DNA of 64,000 bases from Deinococcus betulae. GTDB taxonomy: Bacteria > Deinococcota > Deinococci > Deinococcales > Deinococcaceae. A model generated the notes under the pieces. It did not search any database and was not told the DNA's origin. It saw nothing but the letters and a program-made list of their open reading frames with translations. Location of the stretch: NCBI RefSeq assembly GCF_020166395.1, contig NZ_JAIQXU010000006.1, forward strand, positions 62,001 through 126,000. The letters are read 5' to 3'. Numbering within the stretch: position 1 is the first letter of the stretch; each line of letters opens with the position of its first letter. This document shows positions 12,532 through 20,227 of this stretch, piece after piece. The translations under genes and the position numbers were made by a program.

Positions 12532-12572
12532 AGGCAGGGCGGCTGGGGCACCACATCCCAGCCGCCCTGCCT
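12532..12572. terminator. Bidirectional terminator between ccdA and a dinB-like gene
   Basis: Perfect 16-bp stem AGGCAGGGCGGCTGGG (12532-12547) / CCCAGCCGCCCTGCCT (12557-12572) with a 9-nt loop, lying between two convergent stop codons. A TTTA run follows on the plus strand. Confidence 0.88.
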
Positions 12573-13094
12573 TTACTCGCGCCAGATGGCCCAGTGGTTG
12601 TCCAGTTCGTCCATCTGTTCCTTGGTGTGCCCGCCCTGACGCAGCAGCGCCATGACCTGACCCCGGTGGTGGCTGTCATGCACGATGGTGTGCTGCAAGA
12701 AGTGGGCGGGGCTGGCGCGGTAACTGCCTTCATTCCAGGGATCGGCAAACGGTTCGCCGGACGCCAGGTGGGCTTCGACGGCCTTGACTGCCGCCTCGTC
12801 GCCGGCTGTAAAGGCGGCGTTCAGCTCGGCGGGCGGGCTCTCCTGCCAGCGCCACATGGGGTCGCCGTCAGCGTCTGTGCGCGTGGGGTCCAGCAGGGGC
12901 ATGGCGTGGTCGCGCGACAGGTTCCACAGCCAGCTCACCCGGAAACCCGCCATGTGCCGCAGGTGCCGCTCCACCGTCCAGCCGCCCTGACCGTCACTGA
13001 GGGCAAAGTCAGCGGGGCTCAGGGCCGTCAGGAGGACTTCGTTCACGCGGGCGTTGCGGCGAAACGATTCCAGCAAAAAATCCAGGTTCGACAT
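12573..13094 (-). CDS. DinB-superfamily protein
   Basis: 173-residue four-helix-bundle protein of the DinB/YfiT fold. Metal-ligand histidines are visible in EEVERHLRHMAGF-like VERHLRHMAGF and in the signature HTIVHDSHHRGQVMALLRQGG. Family members are metal-dependent enzymes, including thiol S-transferases acting with bacillithiol or mycothiol. Deinococcus makes bacillithiol, so that role is plausible but unproved. ATG 13094 follows GGAGCCTCT. It is the last gene of the four-gene minus-strand operon. Confidence 0.85.
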   Translation of the reverse strand: MSNLDFLLESFRRNARVNEVLLTALSPADFALSDGQGGWTVERHLRHMAGFRVSWLWNLSRDHAMPLLDPTRTDADGDPMWRWQESPPAELNAAFTAGDEAAVKAVEAHLASGEPFADPWNEGSYRASPAHFLQHTIVHDSHHRGQVMALLRQGGHTKEQMDELDNHWAIWRE

Positions 13095-13115
13095 AGAGGC
13101 TCCTTTCAAAGGGGG

Positions 13116-13490
13116 TTAGAGGGTGTAGTGCACAGCGTACCTGTGTTCCTGGTCCGTGATGCTCAGGCTCAGCTCGCCGCAGATGCCGCTCAGGTCGCCC
13201 TGACCAGACCCCTCCACAATGCGGTAGAGCAGCCGCTGCTGCCCCTGAGCCTGGTCGCCCAGATGAGCAAAGGTAAATTGACCCGTCCGGCCCGCCAGCG
13301 TGCCCGTAAACACCTCAAGCGCCACATACGCGGTCTGCGCGTAGGCCAGCATGCGCCCCTGGCTGTGGCCGCTGAGGTCGCCCGTCCAGGTTTTGTCGAA
13401 GGCCAATTCCTGAATCCCAGGCATCACCGAAGGCCGGTCGCCCGGTGGCCGGAAGGTGACGGCAAACGTCCCGCTGGCGACAGCGCTCAT
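13116..13490 (-). CDS. DUF3224-family protein
   Basis: 124 residues resembling DUF3224 proteins, small beta-barrels of the allene-oxide-cyclase/AOC type. Visible hallmarks are an N-terminal ASGTFAVTF strand, FDKTWTGDLSGHSQGRML, AYVALEVFTGTLAGRTGQFTFAHLG and VEGSGQGDLSGICGEL. The biochemical role is unknown. Its start overlaps the stop of the upstream dinB-like gene in an ATGA arrangement, so translation is coupled. Confidence 0.78.
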   Translation of the reverse strand: MSAVASGTFAVTFRPPGDRPSVMPGIQELAFDKTWTGDLSGHSQGRMLAYAQTAYVALEVFTGTLAGRTGQFTFAHLGDQAQGQQRLLYRIVEGSGQGDLSGICGELSLSITDQEHRYAVHYTL

Positions 13491-13957
13491 GCCGGTCCTG
13501 CGCCCCTGTCCCAGAACTGGGGTGGTTCCAGACCCAGTTCCCGCAGGTAGACGCTGCCCTGGGCGCGGTGGTGCGTCTGGTTGTCAATGGCCCCCAGTGC
13601 GGCGGCCAGACCCGTCATCTTGCCCCAGCCTGTGTGCTGCAGGGTCAGGTAATGGGCGTCGGGAATACCCGGCAATTCGCGGGACAACCGCGCGGTTTGC
13701 TCGGCCCAGGCCGCGCGCAGACTGGCGGGGTCGGTGCTCGGCGCCTCGGCCCAGCGCGGCTCTCCCCAGTTCCCGCTGCTCAGGCCCGCCAGCACATAGT
13801 CGGTCTGGCCGTGAACCTCCCAGAGCATCGCGCCGAAGGGCCGCAGGGGCTCGGCTGGGGCGTAGGTCAACAGGGCGCTGTCTGGAAACGCCGCCAGATA
13901 GTGCCCGGTCAGGCGGTGGTGACCCAGCCAGTGGGCGGCAAGTTCGGCCGACAGCAT
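13487..13957 (-). CDS. DinB-superfamily protein
   Basis: 156 residues, clearly related to the adjacent 158-residue protein. Shared features are the N-terminal HWLGHHRLTGHYLAAFPD, LRPFGAMLWEV and the C-terminal DNQTHHRAQGSVYLRELGLEPP. The usual first metal histidine in helix 2 appears shifted (WEVHGQ). ATG 13957 overlaps the TGA of the upstream gene (ATGA), which decides the start against the longer frame to 14131. Confidence 0.83.
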   Translation of the reverse strand: MLSAELAAHWLGHHRLTGHYLAAFPDSALLTYAPAEPLRPFGAMLWEVHGQTDYVLAGLSSGNWGEPRWAEAPSTDPASLRAAWAEQTARLSRELPGIPDAHYLTLQHTGWGKMTGLAAALGAIDNQTHHRAQGSVYLRELGLEPPQFWDRGAGPA

Positions 13958-14433
13958 CAGCGCTCGTAGAAGGCGGGCGGCTCTTGGCCCAGTGCGCGCA
14001 GGTACACGTAGCCCTGGCCCCGGTGGTGAATCTCGTTGTCCACGGCGTACATGGCGGCGACCCACCCCGGCATCTCGCCCCAGGGCAGCGGCTGGAGGCG
14101 GGCCACCGTCTCGGCCTTGACCCCGCTCCACTCGTCGGCCAGGCGGTCACTCAGGGCGTCCCAGGCGGCCAGCAGATCAGCTTTGGTCTGCGGCATGGTG
14201 GACCAGTCGGGTTCGGGCCATTCGCCGGTTCGCAGGCCGTCCAGCGTCATGGCACTCACGAACAGCAGTTCGCCGGCCATCTGCCCAAAGGGACGCATGG
14301 GCGGCGCGGGGGTGAAGGTAAACAGCTCGCCCTCGGGAAAGGCCTCAATGGTGCGGCGGGTCAGGGCGCGGTGGCCCTGCCAGTGCGACAGAAAAGTAGG
14401 CAGCGACAGAACGGCATCGGCGGTCAGGGTCAT
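13957..14433 (-). CDS. DinB-superfamily protein, first gene of operon
   Basis: 158 residues of the DinB fold, with SHWQGHRALTRRTIEAFPEGELF, MRPFGQMAGELLF and the C-terminal DNEIHHRGQGYVYLRALGQEPP. The first metal histidine expected in helix 2 is not obvious, so metal binding may be altered. ATG 14433 follows an AGGAGG ribosome site. It heads the operon dinB-dinB-DUF3224-dinB and is divergent from the WYL regulator, with starts 86 bp apart. Confidence 0.85.
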   Translation of the reverse strand: MTLTADAVLSLPTFLSHWQGHRALTRRTIEAFPEGELFTFTPAPPMRPFGQMAGELLFVSAMTLDGLRTGEWPEPDWSTMPQTKADLLAAWDALSDRLADEWSGVKAETVARLQPLPWGEMPGWVAAMYAVDNEIHHRGQGYVYLRALGQEPPAFYER

Positions 14434-14519
14434 GGGTGAACCTCCTGTGGGTGAATCTGCCCTCAGCGTAATCGTGATTCCCGTCAGGATGTGTCGCCTT
14501 TGCCGGATAGACTGCGGGT

Positions 14520-15485
14520 ATGTACGACCCAGCCATGCGGGTGCTCACCGTGCTGGAACTGTTGCAGGCCCGCGAAAGCGTGACCGGCGCGGAACTGGCC
14601 CGCCGCCTGGAGGTCAGCCCGCGCACGGTGCAGCGCTACGTGACCCGCCTGCAAGACCTGGGCATTCCGGTGGAGGGCCGCCGGGGGGTGGGCGGCGCCT
14701 ACCGCCTCAAGCCTGGGTTTCGGCTGCCGCCCCTCATGTTCACGCCCGAAGAAGCCCTGGCGGCCGCGCTGGGCCTGCGCGCGCTGCGCCAGCTGGGGCT
14801 GCACGCCCTGGCCCCCGCCGCCGAGAGTGCCGGGGCCAAGCTGTCGCGCAGCCTGCCCACGGCCCTGCGTGACGACGTGCAGGCCCTGGAAGGCAGCGTG
14901 CATCTGGACCCGGCACCCTGGGTGGTGGGGGTGGGGGCGCAGGTGTTGGCCGAACTGCTGCGGGCGGTGCGACAGACGCGCACTGTGCAGTTCAGCTACG
15001 CCGCGCCGGGCCGGGCCGCCACCACCCGCCAGGCCGACGTGTACCGCGTGGTGCATTTTGGGGGCCGCTGGTACGCCGTGGGCTGGTGCCACCTGCGGGC
15101 AGCGCGGCGGTCGTTCCGCCTTGACCGTCTGAGCGACCTGGACGTACTGGACACCACATTCGTCTCGCCGCCTGACTTTGACGCCGCCGCGTTCTTGCGT
15201 TCGCAGCTGCGGGCGCCGCCCACGGCCCATGCCGTCAGCGTGTGGCTGGCCGCGCCCCCCGAAGCCTTGCAGGGCCGGGTGTCGCTGTGGGGCACCGACC
15301 TGGACGCCGAGGGGGGCGGCACCCGTCTGCGTGCCCAGCGCGAAGACCTGCACAGCTTTGCCGCCTTCCTGCTGGGCCTGGAGTGCGACTTCCGGGTGGA
15401 CCACCCCCCCGAACTGCGCGCCGAGTTCGCGCGGCTGCATACGCGCTGCGGCGCGTATGCCGGGGCCAACGAGCCGGTACACTGA
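14520..15485 (+). CDS. YafY-type HTH/WYL-domain transcriptional regulator
   Basis: 321 residues. The N-terminal winged helix is RVLTVLELLQARESVTGAELARRLEVSPRTVQRYVTRLQDLG (about 6-47), followed by the DeoR-like linker GVGGAYRLKPGFRLPPLMFTPEEALAAALGLRAL. A WYL domain follows with FGGRWYAVGWCHLRAARRSFRLDRLSDL (about 178-206), then a WCX-like C-terminal part. WYL domains bind small ligands or nucleic acid. It likely controls the divergent DinB operon. A -10 box TAGACT (14508-14513) lies 6 nt before ATG, a leaderless layout. Confidence 0.9.
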   Translation: MYDPAMRVLTVLELLQARESVTGAELARRLEVSPRTVQRYVTRLQDLGIPVEGRRGVGGAYRLKPGFRLPPLMFTPEEALAAALGLRALRQLGLHALAPAAESAGAKLSRSLPTALRDDVQALEGSVHLDPAPWVVGVGAQVLAELLRAVRQTRTVQFSYAAPGRAATTRQADVYRVVHFGGRWYAVGWCHLRAARRSFRLDRLSDLDVLDTTFVSPPDFDAAAFLRSQLRAPPTAHAVSVWLAAPPEALQGRVSLWGTDLDAEGGGTRLRAQREDLHSFAAFLLGLECDFRVDHPPELRAEFARLHTRCGAYAGANEPVH

Positions 15486-15488
15486 CCC

Positions 15489-15941
15489 ATGACCCCCGCA
15501 GCACCGCCTACTAACGACGACCTGGCGCAGGGCAAGGCCTACGCCGGCCAGGGCGTCACCGTGTATTACGACGCCCGGCGCTGCGTGCATGTGGCCAACT
15601 GCGTGCGCGGCCTGCCAGAAGTGTTTAGGCCCAAGGAGCGGCCCTGGATTCAGGCGGAAAATGCGGGGGCGCAGGCCGTCGCGGCTGTGGTCAGAACCTG
15701 TCCCACGGGAGCGCTGCATTACGTGCTGGACAGTGAAGAGGCGGAAAGCCCCCAGGAGCTCACCGAGGTGCGCGCCCTGCCGGATGGCCCCCTCGTGCTG
15801 CGCGGCAACCTGGTGCTGGACACGCCTGCAGGTCAGGTCCGCGATGTTCGGGCCGCCCTGTGCCGCTGCGGCCAGAGCAGTAATAAGCCTTACTGCGACG
15901 GCACCCACAGCAAGGTGGGCTGGACGAGCAGCCAAGAGTAA
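15489..15941 (+). CDS. Fer4_19-CDGSH iron-sulfur fusion protein
   Basis: 150 residues with two metal sites. The N-terminal half resembles a divergent mono-cluster ferredoxin (C32, C38 and C71-P in YYDARRCVHVANCVRG and RTCPTGALHY). The C-terminal half is a CDGSH motif C125-x-C127-x8-C136-x3-H140 (CRCGQSSNKPYCDGTH), the 3Cys-1His 2Fe-2S ligand set. It probably transfers electrons or iron-sulfur clusters; the partner is unknown. The -10 box TACACT (15478-15483) overlaps the stop of the WYL gene, so it may be transcribed independently. Confidence 0.9.
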   Translation: MTPAAPPTNDDLAQGKAYAGQGVTVYYDARRCVHVANCVRGLPEVFRPKERPWIQAENAGAQAVAAVVRTCPTGALHYVLDSEEAESPQELTEVRALPDGPLVLRGNLVLDTPAGQVRDVRAALCRCGQSSNKPYCDGTHSKVGWTSSQE

Positions 15942-15961
15942 CGGAGCTTCCAACGCCCCGC

Positions 15962-16369
15962 ATGCGGGTGTAGCTGTCCGTCACGGGCAATTTCGACCCT
16001 GACGACTTCACGGCGCGTGTGGGCCTGTCTCCTGCCCGGACGTGGCGACGAGGTGAACGGAGTGCGCGCGATCCCCAGCTTGCGGGGCGGACTGTCCACG
16101 CGTGTGACCACTGGGCTTTTGGCCTCACTGAGCGTCCAGAATTTGATCTGGAACTGCTCGTGGATGAGCTGCTGACGCTGGCACAGAAGGGACTGAGCGC
16201 ACTGGGTCAGGCTGTGGCCGACCTCGGCCTGCATCTGGAAGTAACCGTGGTGGTGAAATGGGCCCCCGCAACCACCGCCAGCCCAGCCCTTCACTTAAGG
16301 GGCCGACACCTGGCCATCCTGGGCTCTCTTGGTGCAAAGGTGGACATAGACCTTTTCGCTGACTGCTGA
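15962..16369 (+). pseudogene. DUF4279-like gene interrupted by an amber codon
   Basis: From ATG 15962 the frame reads M-R-V-stop (TAG 15971-15973), then continues open as LSVTGNFDPDDFTARVGLSP to TGA at 16369. The part after the stop looks like a near-complete DUF4279 protein: a beta strand plus TGNFDPDDF, GLSPARTWRRGE, a WAFGL block and a C-terminal LHLRGRHLAILGSLGAKVDIDLFAD. Some DUF4279 members are immunity proteins. Conservation starts immediately after the TAG, so a simple alternative start would need CTG 15974, or GTG 16019 with loss of the first strand. Likely a recently inactivated gene, or a sequencing error or suppressed stop. Confidence 0.6.
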
Positions 16370-16438
16370 CCCGTTAGGTCGCGGGCCTCGTTACACAAGC
16401 GGCCCACAGCCGTGGCCACGTCCCTGGACCAACAACGC

Positions 16439-17182
16439 TCAGGCCGTCAGAATCAGAGGCTTCTCCTTGGTAATCATGACCGTATGCTCAAAATGGGCGG
16501 CCAGGCCGCCGTCCGTGGTGCTGAGGGTCCAGCCGTCCCGCCGCGTCCTGACCCGGTGTGAGCGACCAGTCGACACCATCGGCTCCACGGCAATGACCAG
16601 CCCTTCGTGCAGCTTCTTCCGGTCCTGCGGACGGTAGTAATTCGGAACGTTCGGCTCCTCGTGGATGGCGCGACCAACCCCGTGCCCAAAGAGATCGCGC
16701 AGCACCGTAAAGCCCCGGCGCTTAACCTCCATTTCAACGGCCTGCCCGATGGCGTGGACCGGCCGCCCGGCGGTCGCGGCGCCCATGCCCGCGTGGAAGG
16801 CCGCCTCGGCGCAGTCAATCAGCCGCATCACCACAGGCGAGGCTGGCGGCACCGCCACGGTTACCGCCGCGTCGGCGATGTAGCCGTGGACAAAAGGCGT
16901 GACATCCAGGCTCACCACGTCCCCAGTCGCCAGCGGGCGGCGCGTCGGCAGACCATGCACGATGTCGTCATTGACGCTGATAAAGACATTGACGGGGGCC
17001 TGGTAGGTCATGCGGGGGGCCGACTGGGCGCCGTGGCGTTCAAAGACCTGACCGGCCAGCGCGTCCAGCTCGGCCGGGGTAACGCCGGGGCGGATGGCCG
17101 CCCGGAGCGCGCGCAGCGTCTCGGCCACCACCTGCCCCGCGCGCTGCATGCCTTTGAGGTCGCTTTCGGTCGTGATGGTCAT
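16439..17182 (-). CDS. map: Methionine aminopeptidase type I
   Basis: Removes the initiator methionine from nascent proteins; cytosolic dinuclear metalloenzyme. 247 residues. The five metal ligands are recognisable: two Asp in [19 protein letters not shown] (spaced 11), His in [15 protein letters not shown], Glu in AVEPMVSTG and Glu in [10 protein letters not shown]. No N-terminal extension. ATG 17182 is preceded on the minus strand by a -10 box TACAGT (plus 17188-17193) at 5 nt, suggesting a leaderless transcript. It is divergent from the nucleoside phosphorylase. Confidence 0.96.
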   Translation of the reverse strand: MTITTESDLKGMQRAGQVVAETLRALRAAIRPGVTPAELDALAGQVFERHGAQSAPRMTYQAPVNVFISVNDDIVHGLPTRRPLATGDVVSLDVTPFVHGYIADAAVTVAVPPASPVVMRLIDCAEAAFHAGMGAATAGRPVHAIGQAVEMEVKRRGFTVLRDLFGHGVGRAIHEEPNVPNYYRPQDRKKLHEGLVIAVEPMVSTGRSHRVRTRRDGWTLSTTDGGLAAHFEHTVMITKEKPLILTA

Positions 17183-17270
17183 GCCTTACTGTAAGCCGGT
17201 TCGGCGGCCCGGACCGCAGCCCTGCGCGCCTTCCCTGTCCGCCTCTGCTGGCCCCGGCGTACACTGGCCT

Positions 17271-18569
17271 GTGACCGCTCTGAACATTCCCGACCTGATT
17301 CGCAAGAAGCGCGACGGCGACAGCCACAGCCGCGCCGACCTGGAGCAGCTGGTGCTGGGCTACACGCGCGGCGAGGTGCCCGACTACCAGATGAGCGCCT
17401 GGCTGATGGCCGTGTACCTGCGCGGCATGGCCGAACAGGAAACCGCCGACCTGACAGTGGTGATGGCCGAGAGCGGCGACCTCATGAACCTGGCGGGCCT
17501 GGAACGCACCGTGGACAAGCATTCCACGGGCGGCGTGGGGGATAAAACCAGCCTGATCCTGACGCCCATGCTGGCAGCGCTGGGCCTGACCGTCGCCAAG
17601 ATGAGTGGGCGCGGCCTGGCGCACACCGGCGGCACCATTGACAAGTTGGAAAGCATTCCCGGCTGGACCTCGGAGCTGAGCGAGGAACAGTTTCTGCGCC
17701 AGGCGCAGGAGATTGGCCTCGCGCTGGTGGGCCAGAGCAAGGACCTCGCCCCCGCCGACGGCAAGCTGTACGCCCTGCGCGACGTGACGGCCACCGTGGA
17801 CTGCCTGCCGCTGATTGCCAGTTCCATCATGAGCAAGAAACTCGCTTCGGGTGCGCACACCGTCGTGCTGGACGTGAAGGTTGGCGCCGGGGCCTTCATG
17901 CGCACCCTGGAGGCCGGGCAGGGCCTGGCACGCGCGATGGTGGACATCGGCACCCGTGCCGGGCGGCAGGTGCGCGCCGTGCTGACCGACATGGACACGC
18001 CACTGGGGCATATGGCGGGCAACAGCCTGGAGGTGCAAGAAGCCCTGGCCACCCTGCGCGGTCAGGGCCCCCACGACCTGACCGAGTTGTGTGTGGCGCT
18101 GGCCGTCGAAGCACTCGTCGCCCACGGTGAGACTCAGGCCGAGGCGCTTGCCCGGCAAACCCTACAAGACGGCAGCGCCCTGGAGCGCTTCCGCGCTTTT
18201 GTGGCTGCGCAGGGGGGCGACCCGGCCTACGTGGATGACCCCACCCGGTTTGATGTGGCTCCCGGCCGCGCCGAGGTGACAGCCCCCACCGCCGGCTTCG
18301 TGGCGAAGGTTGACGCGCTGGCGGTGGGCCGCGCCGTGCTGGCGCTGGGCGGCGGCCGTGAGCGGAAGGGCGAGGCCATTGACCACGGCGTCGGTGTCGA
18401 GCTGCTGAAAAAACCCGGCGAAGCGGTGGCGGCCGGCGAGGCGGTGCTGCGCATCTACCACCGGGAGGGCCGGGGCCTGGACACCGCCCGGACACTGCTG
18501 GACGCTGGCCTGAGCATCAGCGCCGCCGCCCCAACCCCTGAGCCCATGATTCTGGGCCGGGTGAACTGA
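17271..18569 (+). CDS. deoA: Thymidine/pyrimidine-nucleoside phosphorylase
   Basis: Phosphorolyses thymidine, and possibly uridine, to base and (deoxy)ribose-1-phosphate in salvage. 432 residues with the family signature [21 protein letters not shown], the phosphate loop [12 protein letters not shown] and [26 protein letters not shown]. The last block is closer to Bacillus-type Pdp than to E. coli DeoA, so uridine activity is possible. GTG 17271 is chosen because [13 protein letters not shown] is the normal N-terminus and a TACACT box (17260-17265) ends 5 nt upstream. The longer frame from 17094 overlaps map. Confidence 0.93.
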   Translation: MTALNIPDLIRKKRDGDSHSRADLEQLVLGYTRGEVPDYQMSAWLMAVYLRGMAEQETADLTVVMAESGDLMNLAGLERTVDKHSTGGVGDKTSLILTPMLAALGLTVAKMSGRGLAHTGGTIDKLESIPGWTSELSEEQFLRQAQEIGLALVGQSKDLAPADGKLYALRDVTATVDCLPLIASSIMSKKLASGAHTVVLDVKVGAGAFMRTLEAGQGLARAMVDIGTRAGRQVRAVLTDMDTPLGHMAGNSLEVQEALATLRGQGPHDLTELCVALAVEALVAHGETQAEALARQTLQDGSALERFRAFVAAQGGDPAYVDDPTRFDVAPGRAEVTAPTAGFVAKVDALAVGRAVLALGGGRERKGEAIDHGVGVELLKKPGEAVAAGEAVLRIYHREGRGLDTARTLLDAGLSISAAAPTPEPMILGRVN

Positions 18570-18599
18570 GAGGGGCTGCCAGCTTTATCGTGGGGAGGA

Positions 18600-18732
18600 G
18601 GGCACGCCTCTCCACTCCATTTTCGTCGCTGCCTCTGACGGACACTCACTGTGTTCGCTTTCATCCTCCCCAACCGCTCTGAGGTCCGCGCTCAGCGTGA
18701 CCTAGCGGAAATGGACAGCCAGAGGCGTGCCC
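18600..18732. repeat. Inverted repeat pair flanking a 109-bp spacer
   Basis: GGGCACGCCTCT (18600-18611) and its perfect reverse complement AGAGGCGTGCCC (18721-18732), each with G-rich or C-rich flanks that extend the match with one gap. The pair fills the gap between the convergent deoA and FtsB-like genes. It might be two facing terminators or a small element remnant. No coding content was seen inside. Confidence 0.4.
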
Positions 18733-18742
18733 CTCCCCCGGC

Positions 18743-19126
18743 TTACGGGAGCCGCAGCGCCTTACAGATAGTGCCCGGTGCGGGCGGCCGAACTGGGGCG
18801 GTGCTGGACACGATGACCTGCTCGGTCTTGCCCACATAGCCCTCGCAGCGGGCCAGCTGTTCCAGGTAGGCCGGGTCACTGGCAGCCTGAATGGCGTCTT
18901 TGAGCACCCGCACGTCGCCTTCCAGCAGCGCCACCCGGTCCAGCGTCTCACGGGTTTGCGCCGACCAGACCACACTGCGGTAGGCCAGGTGCCCCAGCTG
19001 GAAACTCAGCTGCACGATGCCTAGCGCCGCCAGCACGCTGGCCACCATCATGCTCAGGGGCAGGCGCTGAAGGCGCCGCCACCAGACGCGCCGCGCCGGC
19101 TGGGGCGGGGGGGGAGTGTCACTCAT
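18743..19126 (-). CDS. FtsB/DivIC-like septum protein
   Basis: 127 residues: short basic cytoplasmic N-terminus (PARRVWWRRLQRLP), one TM helix (about 26-45), a short coiled coil (ETLDRVALLEGDVRVLKDAI) and a compact C-terminal region with a proline-rich patch. That single-pass plus coiled-coil layout matches FtsB/DivIC divisome proteins, which link FtsL and FtsQ. The match is by architecture, so the name is tentative. ATG 19126 is the only sensible start. Confidence 0.65.
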   Translation of the reverse strand: MSDTPPPPQPARRVWWRRLQRLPLSMMVASVLAALGIVQLSFQLGHLAYRSVVWSAQTRETLDRVALLEGDVRVLKDAIQAASDPAYLEQLARCEGYVGKTEQVIVSSTAPVRPPAPGTICKALRLP

Positions 19127-19154
19127 CTGAACGCCGACCCCACCGTCTGGACAG

Positions 19155-19266
19155 ACGATTCAATCTGGGCAAAGCGAGTAGGAGCACCCGCAGACTGACG
19201 GGCATAGAGTGGGCACCTCGGCCCTGTTCCGGGTGGTCAACACAACAGACGGCAGCCCGTATCACG
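19155..19266 (-). repeat. Intergenic repeat, degenerate copy C
   Basis: Read on the plus strand it aligns to the reverse complement of copy A over about 98 bp. Shared blocks in order are ACGATTCAAT (19155-19164), GAGCAC, a TTCC block, and GTCAACACAACAGACGG (19236-19252). The last part also resembles copy B (AACAGACGG, then CCGTAT). It lies between divergent genes. A small palindrome CGTCTG-GA-CAGACG (19144-19157) overlaps its left end. Confidence 0.5.
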
Positions 19267-19333
19267 CCCGGCAGCATAGCGTTCCCGCACCCTGCACAGG
19301 TGGGAAAAGGGCGGCGGGGCTACACTGGGCCGC

Positions 19334-19780
19334 ATGACTGGGAAGCCTGAGCAGGGCGCGGCCACCGGGCGCGTGCCCGAACTGAACTGGGGCGACGCCC
19401 ACCACAGCGAGATTCAGCTGCGCTACGGCGATCTGGACGCCATGGGCCACGTCAACAACGCCCGCTACGCCGAATTTCTGGAGGTGGCCCGCCTGGCACT
19501 GGCGCGTGATCTGGGCATTGAACTGGCCGGGCGCTCGGTGCTGGCGCGGCTGGAACTGGACTATGTGCGGGATATCCGCCCTGGCCAGCGGGTGCTGATT
19601 GAAACGCTGGTCGAGCGCACCGGCCGCACCAGCTGGACCAGCGTGTCCCGGATTCTGGCGGATCAGGTGCCCTGCGCCTTTTCGCGTTCCGTGGTGGTGC
19701 GGGTGGACGACCAGGGCCGCCCCGAACCTCTGCCCGAGGAACTTAAGGCCCAGGTGGCCCCGTGGCTGGTCCGCCCGTGA
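19334..19780 (+). CDS. Acyl-CoA thioesterase, 4HBT hotdog fold
   Basis: 148 residues with the YbgC/FadM-type signature RYGDLDAMGHVNNARYAEFLEVAR (Asp catalytic region), followed by hotdog strands (ARLELDYVRDIRPGQRVLIETLVERTG, FSRSVVVRVDDQGRP). It hydrolyses acyl-CoA thioesters; the preferred chain is unknown. A TACACT box (19321-19326) lies 7 nt before ATG, so the transcript is probably leaderless. The stop overlaps the start of the next gene (GTGA). Confidence 0.92.
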   Translation: MTGKPEQGAATGRVPELNWGDAHHSEIQLRYGDLDAMGHVNNARYAEFLEVARLALARDLGIELAGRSVLARLELDYVRDIRPGQRVLIETLVERTGRTSWTSVSRILADQVPCAFSRSVVVRVDDQGRPEPLPEELKAQVAPWLVRP

Positions 19781-20064
19781 GGGGCCAGGCCGCCTACGAG
19801 GACCGCGTGCTGTATCAGGGCGACCCCTGGGTGCGGCTGGATACCCTGCCGCGTCTGCTGGCCGAGGGCTGGCGGCGCACCCTGTCGGCCGGCGGGGTGG
19901 TCAGCGTGGTGCGCACGCCCTTTCAGTGGTCCATGAGCAGCCCCGTGATTGAAATTGAAACCGGCGGTTACCTGGGCGACGTGGGCCTGTATGTGCCCGA
20001 GGTGCAGCTGCCCGAGGCGCTGGCCCTGCTGGGTCTGGATGAAGACCCGGCGGACGAGGCATAA
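19777..20064 (+). CDS. Hypothetical protein coupled to thioesterase
   Basis: 95 residues, not recognised. The sequence is mixed alpha/beta and acidic at the end (LGLDEDPADEA), with no signal peptide or metal motif. GTG 19777 overlaps the thioesterase TGA, which argues for translational coupling and a related role; an in-frame GTG at 19762 is an alternative. GC-rich third positions fit a real gene. Confidence 0.7.
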   Translation: MRGQAAYEDRVLYQGDPWVRLDTLPRLLAEGWRRTLSAGGVVSVVRTPFQWSMSSPVIEIETGGYLGDVGLYVPEVQLPEALALLGLDEDPADEA

Positions 20065-20227
20065 CCCGGCCTCTTCTCGCTGAACCGTTGATCACCCCCC
20101 GCCGCCTTTCCAGACGAGCGCGGCGAGCCGTGGAAGCGCTTCGGGTAAAGTTTCGGAAGAGTTTTTCTGTCCTTCTGTCCTGGTGCCCGCCAGCGCGGCG
20201 CGCCTTGCCTTTTCTTCTGGAGCGCAC

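Noticed and set aside
12573..14433. DNA-damage-inducible polymerase function for the DinB proteins
   Set aside because: These are the small four-helix DinB/YfiT metalloproteins, unrelated to DNA polymerase IV, which shares the name.
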